Positions 19,781 to 28,375 of a stretch of DNA of 57,449 nucleotides are shown here, piece after piece. The stretch comes from Ignavibacteria bacterium (GTDB lineage Bacteria > Bacteroidota > Ignavibacteria > Kapaibacteriales > UBA4661): assembly GCA_947459425.1 (NCBI GenBank), contig CANHDJ010000020.1, forward strand, positions 1 through 57,449. The letters are read 5' to 3'. The translations under genes were made by a program, and so were the position numbers. Numbering within the stretch: the first letter of the stretch is position 1; every line of letters begins with the position of its first letter. The notes under the pieces were generated by a model that saw only the letters and a program-made list of their open reading frames with translations, was not told the DNA's origin and did not search any database.

Positions 19781-20368
19781 TTAGAAAATGAGATAGAGAA
19801 CAGGGAAAAGGAAAATCCACACAAGATCAACAAAGTGCCAGTACAAGCCGAGAATTTCAACTCGTTCCCAATCCTGATAGCCACGTTTGGTGAAGGATTT
19901 CGCAAGCATCCAGCCAATCGGAATCATCCCACCAATAACGTGAATAGCGTGGAATCCCGTCATTGTGAAATACATACCAAAAAATGAACTCGTACCGGGA
20001 TAAATACCGTGACTAAACTTTGCCGTATATTCAATATATTTAATCACAAGGAAACCACAGGCACATAAGAAGGTGATACCCATGTAGAGTTGGAATCTCG
20101 ATTTATTACCGTGTTCAAGCGAGAGAATTGCCATTGCCATTGTAAGACTACTGACAATGAGGTTCACAGTGTTAAGTGCAGCGAGTGGCCAATTCAACTC
20201 CGATGCACCATGCGCAAAAACGGGGAGGTTTGTATTGCGAAGGATAATAAAGGCGGTAAAGAAACCGGAGAAAAACATCACTTCCGATGCGAGGAAAATC
20301 CACATACCGAGTTTTCCGTGGCGGATGCCTGTGACCGGCTCATGCGCGAGAGAAAGAGCGGACGACAT
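19781..20368 (-). CDS. Cytochrome c oxidase subunit III
   Basis: A 195-residue, five-helix subunit III of a haem-copper oxidase. Typical segments are seen: GKLGMWIFLASEVMFFSGFF near residue 20, GMYFTMTGFHAIHVIGGM around residue 130 with the conserved FHxxHVxxG pattern, and the C-terminal YWHFVDLVWIFLFPVLYL. Subunit III has no redox centre; it stabilises subunit I and supports proton uptake. The short five-helix form is usual for bacterial enzymes that lack the first two helices of the mitochondrial protein. It lies between ctaB and cox4. Confidence 0.95.
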   Translation of the reverse strand: MSSALSLAHEPVTGIRHGKLGMWIFLASEVMFFSGFFTAFIILRNTNLPVFAHGASELNWPLAALNTVNLIVSSLTMAMAILSLEHGNKSRFQLYMGITFLCACGFLVIKYIEYTAKFSHGIYPGTSSFFGMYFTMTGFHAIHVIGGMIPIGWMLAKSFTKRGYQDWERVEILGLYWHFVDLVWIFLFPVLYLIF

Positions 20369-20443
20369 AGATTATACTTTCGTGAAGATGGAACAATGTT
20401 TCATTGACAAGAATTAAATAACAAAAACCGCATTGTGGAATTT

Positions 20444-21391
20444 TCAGACCTTATCAACAAAGATAAGAACAAATATTCCAACAAGATACAAATACGATGA
20501 CAAAAGCACTTTTCGTGCATTGACAACGCTAACATTTCGTAAAAGCTGGAGTGAGAAATAGAGAAAAATCGCACACAGTATTGAAGCGCCCGCAAGATAC
20601 ACCATTCCAGTTTCTCGCACAAATGTTAATGCAAGTGTCGAGGGAATCAAAAGAAGAATATATATCACGGTCTGCAAAGCAAGTTGTTTTCCGGTATGAT
20701 CATGCACAGCAAGCATTTCGTAACCACCGCGTTCATAATCTTGCTTATACATCCATGAAAGCGCTAAAAAATGTGGCATTTGCCAGAAAAACATCAATGC
20801 AAAAAATACAAGACCACCAAGCCCAAACGAACCCGTTGCGGCTGTCCAACCACCAAGTGCCGGTAATGCACCCGGAAGACCACCAACCAAGAGAGAAAGA
20901 GTTGTTTTACGCTTGAGAGGCGTATAGATATTGACATACAGAATAAAAGTTGAAATTGCCAGTCCAACAGTGAGCATATTGACAAATGACAAAGCCACTA
21001 CTCCCAATGCTCCCAATAGTAAACCAAAACTCAAAGCTGGTTTAGGAGCGATAATACCAGATGGAATCGGGCGAAGCATAGTCCGTTTCATCAACTTATC
21101 AAAATCACGCTCCACAAAATTATTCAAAACACAACTTCCCGCCGAAACTAATGCCGTACCAAGCATAGCAAGAAAAAAATTGACGACATTCTCGGCAGAG
21201 GCAAAATGCTCTGTTGCCTTAGAAACACCCAAATAGTAACCAGCAGCAGCGCTCAAAACAACCATCCGCGTAATGCCGGGTTTAGTCATTTCGTAGTACG
21301 ATGCGAAGATACTCATCGGACTTACTTTTGCAGTATGCTCGTGTGATGCTTTTTTATCAGCAAGAGCCAAGTCCGTTTGAAGTGTTTCCAT
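20444..21391 (-). CDS. ctaB: Protohaem IX farnesyltransferase (haem O synthase)
   Basis: A 315-residue UbiA-superfamily prenyltransferase. It converts haem B to haem O with farnesyl diphosphate, the step before haem A for the oxidase encoded alongside. The prenyl-diphosphate-binding motif NNFVERDFDKLMKRT (N-x3-D-x3-D pattern) lies near residue 90, followed by RPIPSG. The second Asp-rich loop is YKQDYERGGYEML with the family DHTGKQ segment. Eight to nine helices are visible. The N-terminal 30 residues are polar and variable. It sits between cox1 and cox3; no ctaA (haem A synthase) is present in the window. A strong hairpin separates it from cox1. Confidence 0.95.
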   Translation of the reverse strand: METLQTDLALADKKASHEHTAKVSPMSIFASYYEMTKPGITRMVVLSAAAGYYLGVSKATEHFASAENVVNFFLAMLGTALVSAGSCVLNNFVERDFDKLMKRTMLRPIPSGIIAPKPALSFGLLLGALGVVALSFVNMLTVGLAISTFILYVNIYTPLKRKTTLSLLVGGLPGALPALGGWTAATGSFGLGGLVFFALMFFWQMPHFLALSWMYKQDYERGGYEMLAVHDHTGKQLALQTVIYILLLIPSTLALTFVRETGMVYLAGASILCAIFLYFSLQLLRNVSVVNARKVLLSSYLYLVGIFVLIFVDKV

Positions 21392-21459
21392 GAAGTTTCA
21401 GGAAGAGAATAGACAAATTAGAGCGAATCAGCGAATACATCGGCAAACCTTACCCGAAG

Positions 21460-21506
21460 CACTCCCAAGCGGCGGCAAACCATATTGTTATCACCGCTTG
21501 GGAGTG
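21460..21506. repeat. 13-bp perfect inverted repeat between cox1 and ctaB
   Basis: CACTCCCAAGCGG (21460-21472) pairs perfectly with 21494-21506 across a 21-nt loop. It begins about 15 nt after the cox1 stop on the minus strand. No U-tract follows, so an mRNA-stabilising or processing hairpin that adjusts cox1 against downstream gene dosage is more likely than a classical terminator. Confidence 0.6.
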
Positions 21507-21521
21507 AGAATTAAATCATAA

Positions 21522-23378
21522 TTAATGCTTCCCTACCACAGTTGCTTCCTGCTCTGCATCCACATGAGCAGGACGAATCCATTGCGGCAAATAATCTCGC
21601 TTAGACTGAGGGGAAGCAAATTCATATGGTCCACGGTACACCGTTATATCACGATCAAAGTTTCCATGTCCCGGATGCGCCGGAGCAGCCCACTCAAGCG
21701 AGTTTGCACGCCATGGATTACGAGGCGCAGTGCGACCAAATTTCAAACTCCAAAGAAGGTTGAAGATGAGGATAAGTTGGGAGAATCCCATCAAAATCGC
21801 AAAAATCGTAATAAATTGGTTGATCGGCTGGAACGGCTTCAAAAACTCATACACATATGGGTCGTGGATACGACGCATATGACCGCCAACACCAATCATA
21901 TGCATCGGAAAGAAGCAGAGATTAAAGGTAATAAAGGTAAGAAAGAAGTGAAACTTGCCAAGCGTTTCATTATACATTTTACCAAACATTTTTGGATACC
22001 AGTAATAAACACCCGCAAAAATACCAAAAAGTGCTCCACCAAAGAGAACATAGTGAATGTGGGCAACGATAAAATACGTGTCGTGAATATACACATCAAT
22101 TGGACCAATTGCCATAAAGATCCCGCTCAATCCGCCACAAACAAAGGTGGAAATAAAGCCCAGAGCATTCAGATTTGGTGTTGCAAAGTGGATATTACCC
22201 TTCCATATTGTACCGAGCCAATTAAAGATTTTGATAGAGGAAGGCACAGCAATAACAATAGTCGAAAGCATAAATGTCGTTCCCAGAAGCGGACTCATAC
22301 CCGAAAGGAACATATGGTGCCCCCAGACAACGAAACCCAAAAAGGCAATCGCCATAAGAGCAAAAACCATCGCTTTATAACCAAAAATCGCTTTACGTGC
22401 AAATGTGGCAAGAATATCCGATACAACACCCATGATAGGCAAAATCATAATGTACACGGCTGGGTGGGAATAGAACCAGAAAAGGTGCTGAAAAAGCACA
22501 GGCTGTCCACCACCGCCAGCACCAACATTCGCGCCATTTGGGAACAAACCACCTGTGGAAGTAAGAAGATTTTCGGGAATAAAGATACCAGCATGAAACA
22601 CTTGGTCAACAAAAAGCAACGAAACTGCGGAAGCCAAAACCGGGGTACCAAGCACTTGCAAAATAGACGTGATGAAAAGCGCCCATACGGTAAGCGGCAT
22701 ATCAAACATCCGCATACCTTTTGCACGCTTATTGAGTGTTGTTGCCAGATAGTTCATACCACCCAAAATGGAGGAAAATCCAACAAGGAACACACCGATA
22801 ACCCAAAGAGTATGTCCGGTTCCAGAAGCGCTCAATGGCGGATAATTTGTCCATCCAGCAGCAGCGGTACCACCTTCGACAAAAAAGCCAGACATAATTG
22901 TTAAACCCGCGATTGGTACAAGCCAAAACGAAACCATATTCACCGTAGGCATTGCCATATCGTCGGTGCCTATCATCAGGGGAATACAGAAATTGGCAAA
23001 AGCACCTGTCGCCATCGGAATAATCACGAAGAAAATCATGATAGTAGCGTGCATAGTGACAAGTTGAGTATAAAACCCGGGCTGCACAGCACCATTAGAA
23101 ACGAGAGTATCTGGCAACCATTTTCCAACGAGCGGAATAGGCTCACCCGGATAAGCAAGTTGCCAACGGATAAAAAGGGCAAAAGCACCGCCAACAAGCA
23201 GGAAGAACATTGATGTACTTAGAAACTGCTTGGCGATAGTCTTATGGTCGGTAGAGAAGATATATTTGCGAATAAACGACACACTATGATGTGCGTGGTC
23301 GTGCGCATGGGCTGCGTCGTGTGTGGCGACGTGAGCATGGTCATGCTGTGTTGTTGCAACTGCTGCCATAGCATTCAC
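21522..23378 (-). CDS. ctaD: Cytochrome c oxidase subunit I, A2-type
   Basis: The 618-residue catalytic subunit of a haem-copper oxidase, reducing O2 to water with proton pumping. All metal ligands are visible: the low-spin haem His in TMHATIMIFF, CuB ligands in YSHPAVYI and WGHHMFLSG, and the haem a3/haem a histidines in DTYFIVAHIHYVLFGG. The usual Glu of the D-channel is absent and replaced by the Tyr-Ser of FYSHPAVY, the hallmark of A2-type enzymes such as Rhodothermus caa3. About twelve helices are present. The N-terminus is extended and His-rich (HDHAHVATHDAAHAHDHAHH), unusual for this subunit. It lies 57 bp after cox2 on the same strand. Confidence 0.97.
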   Translation of the reverse strand: MNAMAAVATTQHDHAHVATHDAAHAHDHAHHSVSFIRKYIFSTDHKTIAKQFLSTSMFFLLVGGAFALFIRWQLAYPGEPIPLVGKWLPDTLVSNGAVQPGFYTQLVTMHATIMIFFVIIPMATGAFANFCIPLMIGTDDMAMPTVNMVSFWLVPIAGLTIMSGFFVEGGTAAAGWTNYPPLSASGTGHTLWVIGVFLVGFSSILGGMNYLATTLNKRAKGMRMFDMPLTVWALFITSILQVLGTPVLASAVSLLFVDQVFHAGIFIPENLLTSTGGLFPNGANVGAGGGGQPVLFQHLFWFYSHPAVYIMILPIMGVVSDILATFARKAIFGYKAMVFALMAIAFLGFVVWGHHMFLSGMSPLLGTTFMLSTIVIAVPSSIKIFNWLGTIWKGNIHFATPNLNALGFISTFVCGGLSGIFMAIGPIDVYIHDTYFIVAHIHYVLFGGALFGIFAGVYYWYPKMFGKMYNETLGKFHFFLTFITFNLCFFPMHMIGVGGHMRRIHDPYVYEFLKPFQPINQFITIFAILMGFSQLILIFNLLWSLKFGRTAPRNPWRANSLEWAAPAHPGHGNFDRDITVYRGPYEFASPQSKRDYLPQWIRPAHVDAEQEATVVGKH

Positions 23379-23434
23379 CGTGAAAAATGTGATAAAAATC
23401 GTATTTGCTAGTAATTTAATGTTTTAAGACTGAA

Positions 23435-24283
23435 CTAGTGAGACGAACCATGCTCACCTGCTGGGGTAGCCGACGACGGAGCAGGAGTCGCAACTTCAGG
23501 TTGTGGATTGGCAACTTGAGCAGCTAAAATTGCTTTTTTTGCCGTGATTTTTGCATCCATCCATGTCGCAAAATCAGCATCCGATTGCATATTCAAAACA
23601 CCGCGCATTGCGTAGTGACCGCTGCCACAAAGTTCAGCACAAGCAAGCTCATATTTTCCGGATTTTGTACCATTGAACCACACATCAATCCATGATCCCG
23701 GTACGGCATCTTGTTTAATACGGAAATTTGGCAAGAAGTAGCTATGAAGAACATCTACCGATGACAAATGCACAACAACGTTTTTGTTAATTGGCAAATT
23801 AAACTCACCAGTCAGAACAATATCATCCTTACCGTGAATATCAGTTGGATCAATTCCAAAAAGATTTTGTGCCGTTCTATATCGCGCATGGCGTTTGCCT
23901 AAAATTCCATCACCGCCCGGATACCGTACGTGCCAGTTAAATGCTTGTCCAACAACGTCAATCTCAACATCTGGCGAAGGAACCCGCGATGAATATTTCA
24001 TAACTTTCCACATTTCATCGCTATACAATCCTAAACCAGCAAACAGAACGGTAGGGGCAAGTGTCCAGACAAACTCAACAACATTGTTGCCATGATAGTA
24101 AATAGATTTATGTCCGGGACGGGTACGATATTTAAAAATAAACGTCACCAATACAATTTGTACCAAGACGAAAATAGCAGCCGAAATCCAATAAACCAGG
24201 CGAAATAAATCGTCAAGTGATTCACTATATGTACTAATTCCCGGTGGGAAATACGTCAGCATATTCCAGGAAAAATCAAACAT
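23435..24283 (-). CDS. ctaC: Cytochrome c oxidase subunit II
   Basis: The 282-residue CuA subunit, which accepts electrons from cytochrome c. Two N-terminal membrane helices (about residues 28-50 and 70-90) are followed by the periplasmic cupredoxin domain. The CuA site is complete, with the upstream His in SVDVLHSYFLPNFRIKQD and the cluster CAELCGSGHYAMRG giving Cys, Cys, His and Met. There is no fused cytochrome c domain; the tail is Pro/Ala/Thr-rich and ends GEHGSSH. A separate monohaem cytochrome c gene lies immediately upstream and may take the role of the fused domain in caa3 enzymes. Confidence 0.96.
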   Translation of the reverse strand: MFDFSWNMLTYFPPGISTYSESLDDLFRLVYWISAAIFVLVQIVLVTFIFKYRTRPGHKSIYYHGNNVVEFVWTLAPTVLFAGLGLYSDEMWKVMKYSSRVPSPDVEIDVVGQAFNWHVRYPGGDGILGKRHARYRTAQNLFGIDPTDIHGKDDIVLTGEFNLPINKNVVVHLSSVDVLHSYFLPNFRIKQDAVPGSWIDVWFNGTKSGKYELACAELCGSGHYAMRGVLNMQSDADFATWMDAKITAKKAILAAQVANPQPEVATPAPSSATPAGEHGSSH

Positions 24284-24384
24284 AAATACTCCAAAAATCG
24301 GGGTAAAAATACTGTTATATCAAAGTCTTATGGATAAATCAGAAAAGGAGTAAAAGGCATTCATAGATAGTATCAGCAAACTCC

Positions 24385-24939
24385 TTACAATGGCTTGAGA
24401 AGCTCTGCCTCGCTGTATGCGCCCGGACGCGCAAGAGTTTTTGCGCGAATATCGGCAACATCCTTAGGATCAATGGCGGGTGCATTATTTCCCCAGCTAG
24501 AGCGCACCGTCGTTAAAACATCGGCAATTTCTTGGTCGGAAAGGGCATCTTTCCAAGGGGTCATTACGCCATTATAGTCTTTACCAGCACGTTGGATTTT
24601 GCCTTGAAAACCATGGAGGACAATTCGGATTGGAATAGAAACGTCCGCATTTTGTGCAAACTCTGAACCCGCAAGCGGTGGATAAACTCCCGGCAAGCCC
24701 TTTCCATTGCCTTGGTGACAAGCGGCACACTTTTGATTAAACACCCCGGCACCTGCACCTTTTGCAGCATCGGGATTTGCACTTGCAGCATCGGCAGCTT
24801 TTGCGGAATATGGCTCTTTCCACTTTGGATCATCTTTATAGCTTGTAAAAAAGCCGGATAAATTTGACAAGAAGATAAAACCAATGCAACACACAACGAA
24901 GATAATCGTTATACGCATAAAGGGGAACAACTGGTTCAT
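24385..24939 (-). CDS. Membrane-anchored monohaem cytochrome c
   Basis: A 184-residue class I cytochrome c. An N-terminal hydrophobic helix (about residues 9-32) acts as anchor or signal. A Lys/Ala-rich linker follows, then the haem motif CAACHQGNGKGLPGVYPPLAG beginning at residue 71, and an axial Met in NGVMTPWKDALSDQEIADVLT. The PPLAG and WKDALSDQEIADVLTY-like segments are typical of cytochromes that donate to haem-copper oxidases. Its place directly upstream of the CuA subunit suggests it links alternative complex III (ActE) to the oxidase. About 100 bp separate it from cox2. Confidence 0.93.
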   Translation of the reverse strand: MNQLFPFMRITIIFVVCCIGFIFLSNLSGFFTSYKDDPKWKEPYSAKAADAASANPDAAKGAGAGVFNQKCAACHQGNGKGLPGVYPPLAGSEFAQNADVSIPIRIVLHGFQGKIQRAGKDYNGVMTPWKDALSDQEIADVLTTVRSSWGNNAPAIDPKDVADIRAKTLARPGAYSEAELLKPL

Positions 24940-24999
24940 ATCTCAAAACCTCGGTTACTATATGAAAGGTAATATTTGTTTTAGCTTAATTGAATCCGC

Positions 25000-25018
25000 G
25001 TCGCAAATGCTTTGCGAC
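25000..25018. repeat. 8-bp perfect stem-loop between nuoB and the cytochrome c gene
   Basis: GTCGCAAA-TGC-TTTGCGAC is a compact palindrome in the 206-bp gap between nuoB and the cytochrome c gene. No U-tract follows on either strand. It could be an operator or a weak terminator separating nuoAB from the oxidase operon. Confidence 0.45.
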
Positions 25019-25145
25019 AAGAGTGAACTGACTCAAAAGTTTGTTTAAGCACCATAACGGACTGCAATGTTACACAAAAATTGTGTCAGTACAAATGCAA
25101 TTTTACGCCCCCATACACTTGGTTTTACAAGTAAAGGCAAGGCTT

Positions 25146-25673
25146 CTACACTGTTTCCAGCGAAGCTATTGGTGCTAAAGTTGTTGGCGAACCGTCAATA
25201 ATAATCGGTTTCGAGCGATCAATTTTCTCTTGAATCGTAATTAGACCTTTGAGCAATGCTTCAGGGCGCGGCGGACAGCCACCAATATACACATCTACCG
25301 GCAAAAACTGGTCAATACCCTGCACAACCGGATAGCTACGAAACATCCCGCCTGTCGAAGTACAAACGCCCATCGCAATAACCCATTTTGGATCAGGCAT
25401 CTGGTCATAAATTTTGCGAACAACCCACGACATTTTGTAGGTCACCGTGCCAGCAACAATCATCAAATCTGCTTGACGTGGTGAAAAACGAAATACTTCC
25501 GAACCAAAACGTGCGCCGTCGGTGCGAGGTCCGGCGAATGCCATCATCTCAATAGCACAGCATGAAATTCCCATCGGCATCGGCCAGACGGAATTACGCT
25601 GCGCCCATTTTGCAACAGCTTCAACGGTTGTGAGAACAAAACCGTCGCGCTCAAGAGTTTCATTTAATCCCAT
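25146..25673 (-). CDS. nuoB: NADH-quinone oxidoreductase subunit B
   Basis: The 175-residue complex I subunit that holds the N2 [4Fe-4S] cluster next to the quinone site. All four ligand cysteines are visible: the tandem pair in [10 protein letters not shown], one in GVCTSTGG and one in [10 protein letters not shown]. Other family segments are seen ([24 protein letters not shown]). It overlaps the 3' end of nuoA by 10 bp, which implies translational coupling. Normally nuoC to nuoN follow; here the next gene is a cytochrome c, so the complex I operon is split in this genome. Confidence 0.96.
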   Translation of the reverse strand: MGLNETLERDGFVLTTVEAVAKWAQRNSVWPMPMGISCCAIEMMAFAGPRTDGARFGSEVFRFSPRQADLMIVAGTVTYKMSWVVRKIYDQMPDPKWVIAMGVCTSTGGMFRSYPVVQGIDQFLPVDVYIGGCPPRPEALLKGLITIQEKIDRSKPIIIDGSPTTLAPIASLETV

Positions 25674-26020
25674 TCCAAGGCTCCTTTTTTGACGACGTAG
25701 ATAAATCCGGCAAAAAGCAGTATCATAAACAGAATCATCGCTATAAGCGCTTGTGCGCCGAGCTGTTTAAACTGAACTGCCCAAGGGTACATAAATATAA
25801 TTTCAATATCGAAAAGAATAAACAACATCGCCACAAGGTAGAACTTTACGGTGTGACGCTCTTTGATAGACGTTACCGGCTCCATACCGCTTTCGTAAGG
25901 GCTGGCTTTTTCTTGATTCGCACGGCGCGGACCAAGCCATTCATGCAACTTTACCATTACGATACCAAACACCGCACCGACAATGATAGTTCCAAGAATC
26001 GGGATGTAGGATTCGAGCAT
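25664..26020 (-). CDS. nuoA: NADH-quinone oxidoreductase subunit A
   Basis: The 118-residue, three-helix membrane subunit of complex I near the quinone-binding junction. Typical sequence is present: [12 protein letters not shown] (the conserved loop) followed by [23 protein letters not shown], the family's second helix with its acidic residues. The start at 26020 (MLESYIPI) was preferred because upstream residues do not resemble NuoA. It heads the minus-strand respiratory block, so the block's main promoter should lie in the 26021-26200 region. Confidence 0.95.
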   Translation of the reverse strand: MLESYIPILGTIIVGAVFGIVMVKLHEWLGPRRANQEKASPYESGMEPVTSIKERHTVKFYLVAMLFILFDIEIIFMYPWAVQFKQLGAQALIAMILFMILLFAGFIYVVKKGALEWD

Positions 26021-26580
26021 AGCTATTCCTTTTTCAACAAAAAGTGATGTAAACCTCTCGTACTTTTGCAATTCGACGTGTACAGCCCTGAAGGGGAAGG
26101 CAAGAATTGAGATGCAGCATAAAATGGCGCTTAATCACCCGACAATGCACATTCAGTCATCCAGCTTGAGCCAAATTATTTTTTGTGCAGCACAAAATAC
26201 TCAACCCACACCGAAATCCAAAGCACGTTTTTTGAATTTTCCACATTTTGCCATTTTTTTCACGGAGTCTGTTGCCTCTTTTCGACTGTAAACGCCCTTC
26301 GACCAACGCCCTTTCAACAAGAATTTTTCTCTGAATCGCATCCCCCATAGTATTTTAGCGTTATCTTTAGGGAATCCTCCCGACAAAAAAGAAAAAGAGT
26401 ATCCTATCCAGAGGCGAATTATGTATATTTGCTCACTTGAACCAATTCTGCGTTTATTATAACAGGGGCGATTTTCTTTATGCAACAGATGAATTTCGCT
26501 TCCGGCAGCACTATTCCTCGACACGGCAATTACTGTTTGAGTTTCATCGTAGCAAATTTCTCTATAAAAAGGACTGCACA
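26021..26580. other. Divergent intergenic region without a gene
   Basis: About 560 bp between nuoA (minus) and a small membrane-protein gene (plus). On the plus strand, TATATTTG at 26424-26431 matches the Bacteroidota -7 box TAnnTTTG, but I see no TTTG at the right distance upstream. On the minus side a near match (TATTTTG, about 26195) is one base short. Short open frames in this region look random. Confidence 0.4.
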
Positions 26581-26844
26581 ATGCAAGAAATAATTCCGAT
26601 AGTAGGCATTATATCAACATGTTTAGGGTTGCCAACGATTATTGTGGGCTATGCACTTGGCAAGCGCTTCCTGAATATCATTGAGCGGCGTACCGTCATT
26701 CAACAGCAAGAATTGGAGATTACCGAGCGGCGTTTAATCTTGGAAGAGCGCGAACGTGAGTTGGAAATTTACAAACTTGAACTAGAAATTCGCCAATTGG
26801 AGCGCGATGAAAAATCCAGTAATAATCAACAACTTCCGCAGTAA
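26581..26844 (+). CDS. Small membrane protein with coiled-coil tail, function unknown
   Basis: An 87-residue protein I do not recognise. It has one hydrophobic segment (about residues 3-25, IIPIVGIISTCLGLPTIIVG) followed by a long, highly charged helix rich in Glu, Arg and Leu (IERRTVIQQQELEITERRL and onward) with heptad character. That layout suits a membrane-tethered scaffold or a phage-shock-like regulator, but this is only analogy. The ATG at 26581 was preferred over a start 48 codons upstream because the upstream stretch is not hydrophobic-leader-like and overlaps the probable promoter. The NtrC-type regulator gene begins 65 bp downstream on the same strand. Confidence 0.65.
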   Translation: MQEIIPIVGIISTCLGLPTIIVGYALGKRFLNIIERRTVIQQQELEITERRLILEERERELEIYKLELEIRQLERDEKSSNNQQLPQ

Positions 26845-26909
26845 ATAGACGCTTTGCAGCCTCAACAACCATCGCACGAATCACCGTACACTTTTTGTAC
26901 CGAATCATT

Positions 26910-28313
26910 ATGGCAAAACAAAAATACACTATTCTGATTGTTGACGACGATCCCGCCGTACAAGCCGTTTGCAGCGCTTTAAGTGAAAACTACGAGCAGG
27001 TCGTTTTTTTTAGCGAACCCGACTATGCCAAAGCATTCGCTAATGTTGAGAAACTCCGACCAGACCTAGTATTGCTGGATGTGTACATGGGCGATAAAAT
27101 GTGCTTCGATGCCCTAGATATGCTCCACGACAGAGGGCTAAAAATCCCCGCAATTATTATGACCGGCTCTTCCGATATGCGCATTGCCGTTCATGCTCTC
27201 AAATCCGGTGCAGAGGACTTTATCGTCAAACCACTTGACCCCATTCAGGTTGAATCTGCCGTTCAGAGAGCGCTTAGGAACTATGATTTGCGTCGTCAGA
27301 TGGATATTTTGCAGGAGCGCCTTCAGGAAGAAGAAAAAAATGAACTCCTCGGAAATTCCGAAACCATGCACCAAGTCAAGCAGTTTGCCGATATTTTTGC
27401 GCAGACCGACGACACGACTGTGCTGATTTTGGGCGAATCCGGCACCGGCAAGGAACTCATGGCACGCTACATTCACGGGCGCTCGCCGCGCTCTGCCGGA
27501 CCTTTTGTATCGGTGAATTGCGGCGCTATTCCCCGCGAACTTGCGGAAAATGAGCTTTTTGGCTATGAGCGTGGTGCATTCACGGGTGCAACGGAAAAAG
27601 TCAAACTCGGACGCTTTGAAATGGCGCATCGCGGCACAATTCTACTGGATGAAGTTGGCGAACTTAGCTATGAAATGCAAATTAAACTCCTGCGCGTCCT
27701 GCAAGAGCGTTCATTTTATCGCTTGGGCGGCAACAAAGAAGTCTCTGTCAATGTGCGGGTTATCGCAGCGACAAATCGCAATCTTGAAAAAATGGTGGAA
27801 GAAGGAAAATTCCGCGAAGACCTGTATTTCCGCCTGAACGTGGGAACAATTATGATGCCGCCACTCCGTGAGCGTCCAGGCGATATTATGCTGCTCGCAA
27901 CGGCATTTTTGAACGAGTTCAATAAAAAATTCGGTAAGCGAATCGGCGGCTTTACCACTGACGCTATCGAAGCACTCGAATCCTACGAATGGAAAGGCAA
28001 CGTCCGCGAAATGCGCAATGCGATTGAACGCATCACGCTTTTGGAATCCGGCGAAATGATTACGAAAGATTCCATCCGCTTTTTGCGAGTCGGCACGGGG
28101 TCGCAAACCTCCGCACAGGCGGCAGCAAGTGGTCATCACCTCACTATATCCAAGCACGGAGCAACGCTTGAAAGCGTCATGCGCGACCTTCTCGCACAAA
28201 CACTCAAACTCGCCGAAGGCAACCAAACCCAAGCCGCAAAGATGCTCGGCATCACCCGCGCTGTCTTGAAAACACGGATGGAACAGCACGGCTTGGCAGG
28301 AGAAGCAGAATAA
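26910..28313 (+). CDS. Sigma-54-dependent response regulator (NtrC family)
   Basis: A 467-residue activator in three parts. The receiver domain has the acidic pocket DDD at residues 12-14 and probable phospho-acceptor Asp57 (VLLDVYM). The AAA+ domain has Walker A GESGTGKE, the sigma-54 contact loop GAFTGA and the arginine-finger region FREDLYFRLNV. A C-terminal Fis-type helix-turn-helix (EGNQTQAAKMLGITRAVLKTR) ends the protein. It would activate sigma-54 promoters after phosphorylation by a partner kinase, and none is adjacent. An in-frame TTG five codons upstream is possible, but ATG at 26910 places the receiver start normally. Family secure, targets unknown. Confidence 0.94.
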   Translation: MAKQKYTILIVDDDPAVQAVCSALSENYEQVVFFSEPDYAKAFANVEKLRPDLVLLDVYMGDKMCFDALDMLHDRGLKIPAIIMTGSSDMRIAVHALKSGAEDFIVKPLDPIQVESAVQRALRNYDLRRQMDILQERLQEEEKNELLGNSETMHQVKQFADIFAQTDDTTVLILGESGTGKELMARYIHGRSPRSAGPFVSVNCGAIPRELAENELFGYERGAFTGATEKVKLGRFEMAHRGTILLDEVGELSYEMQIKLLRVLQERSFYRLGGNKEVSVNVRVIAATNRNLEKMVEEGKFREDLYFRLNVGTIMMPPLRERPGDIMLLATAFLNEFNKKFGKRIGGFTTDAIEALESYEWKGNVREMRNAIERITLLESGEMITKDSIRFLRVGTGSQTSAQAAASGHHLTISKHGATLESVMRDLLAQTLKLAEGNQTQAAKMLGITRAVLKTRMEQHGLAGEAE

Positions 28314-28375
28314 CGAAACCGCAATCCATCAGAACATCAATGGTGCAGCATCTCTACCCTTGCAATCAGGATACT

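Noticed and set aside
21525-22904. Long 459-codon open frame opposite cox1
   Set aside because: It is antisense to a fully conserved subunit I gene, rich in Lys/Asn/His from reversed codons, and shows no domain or signal.
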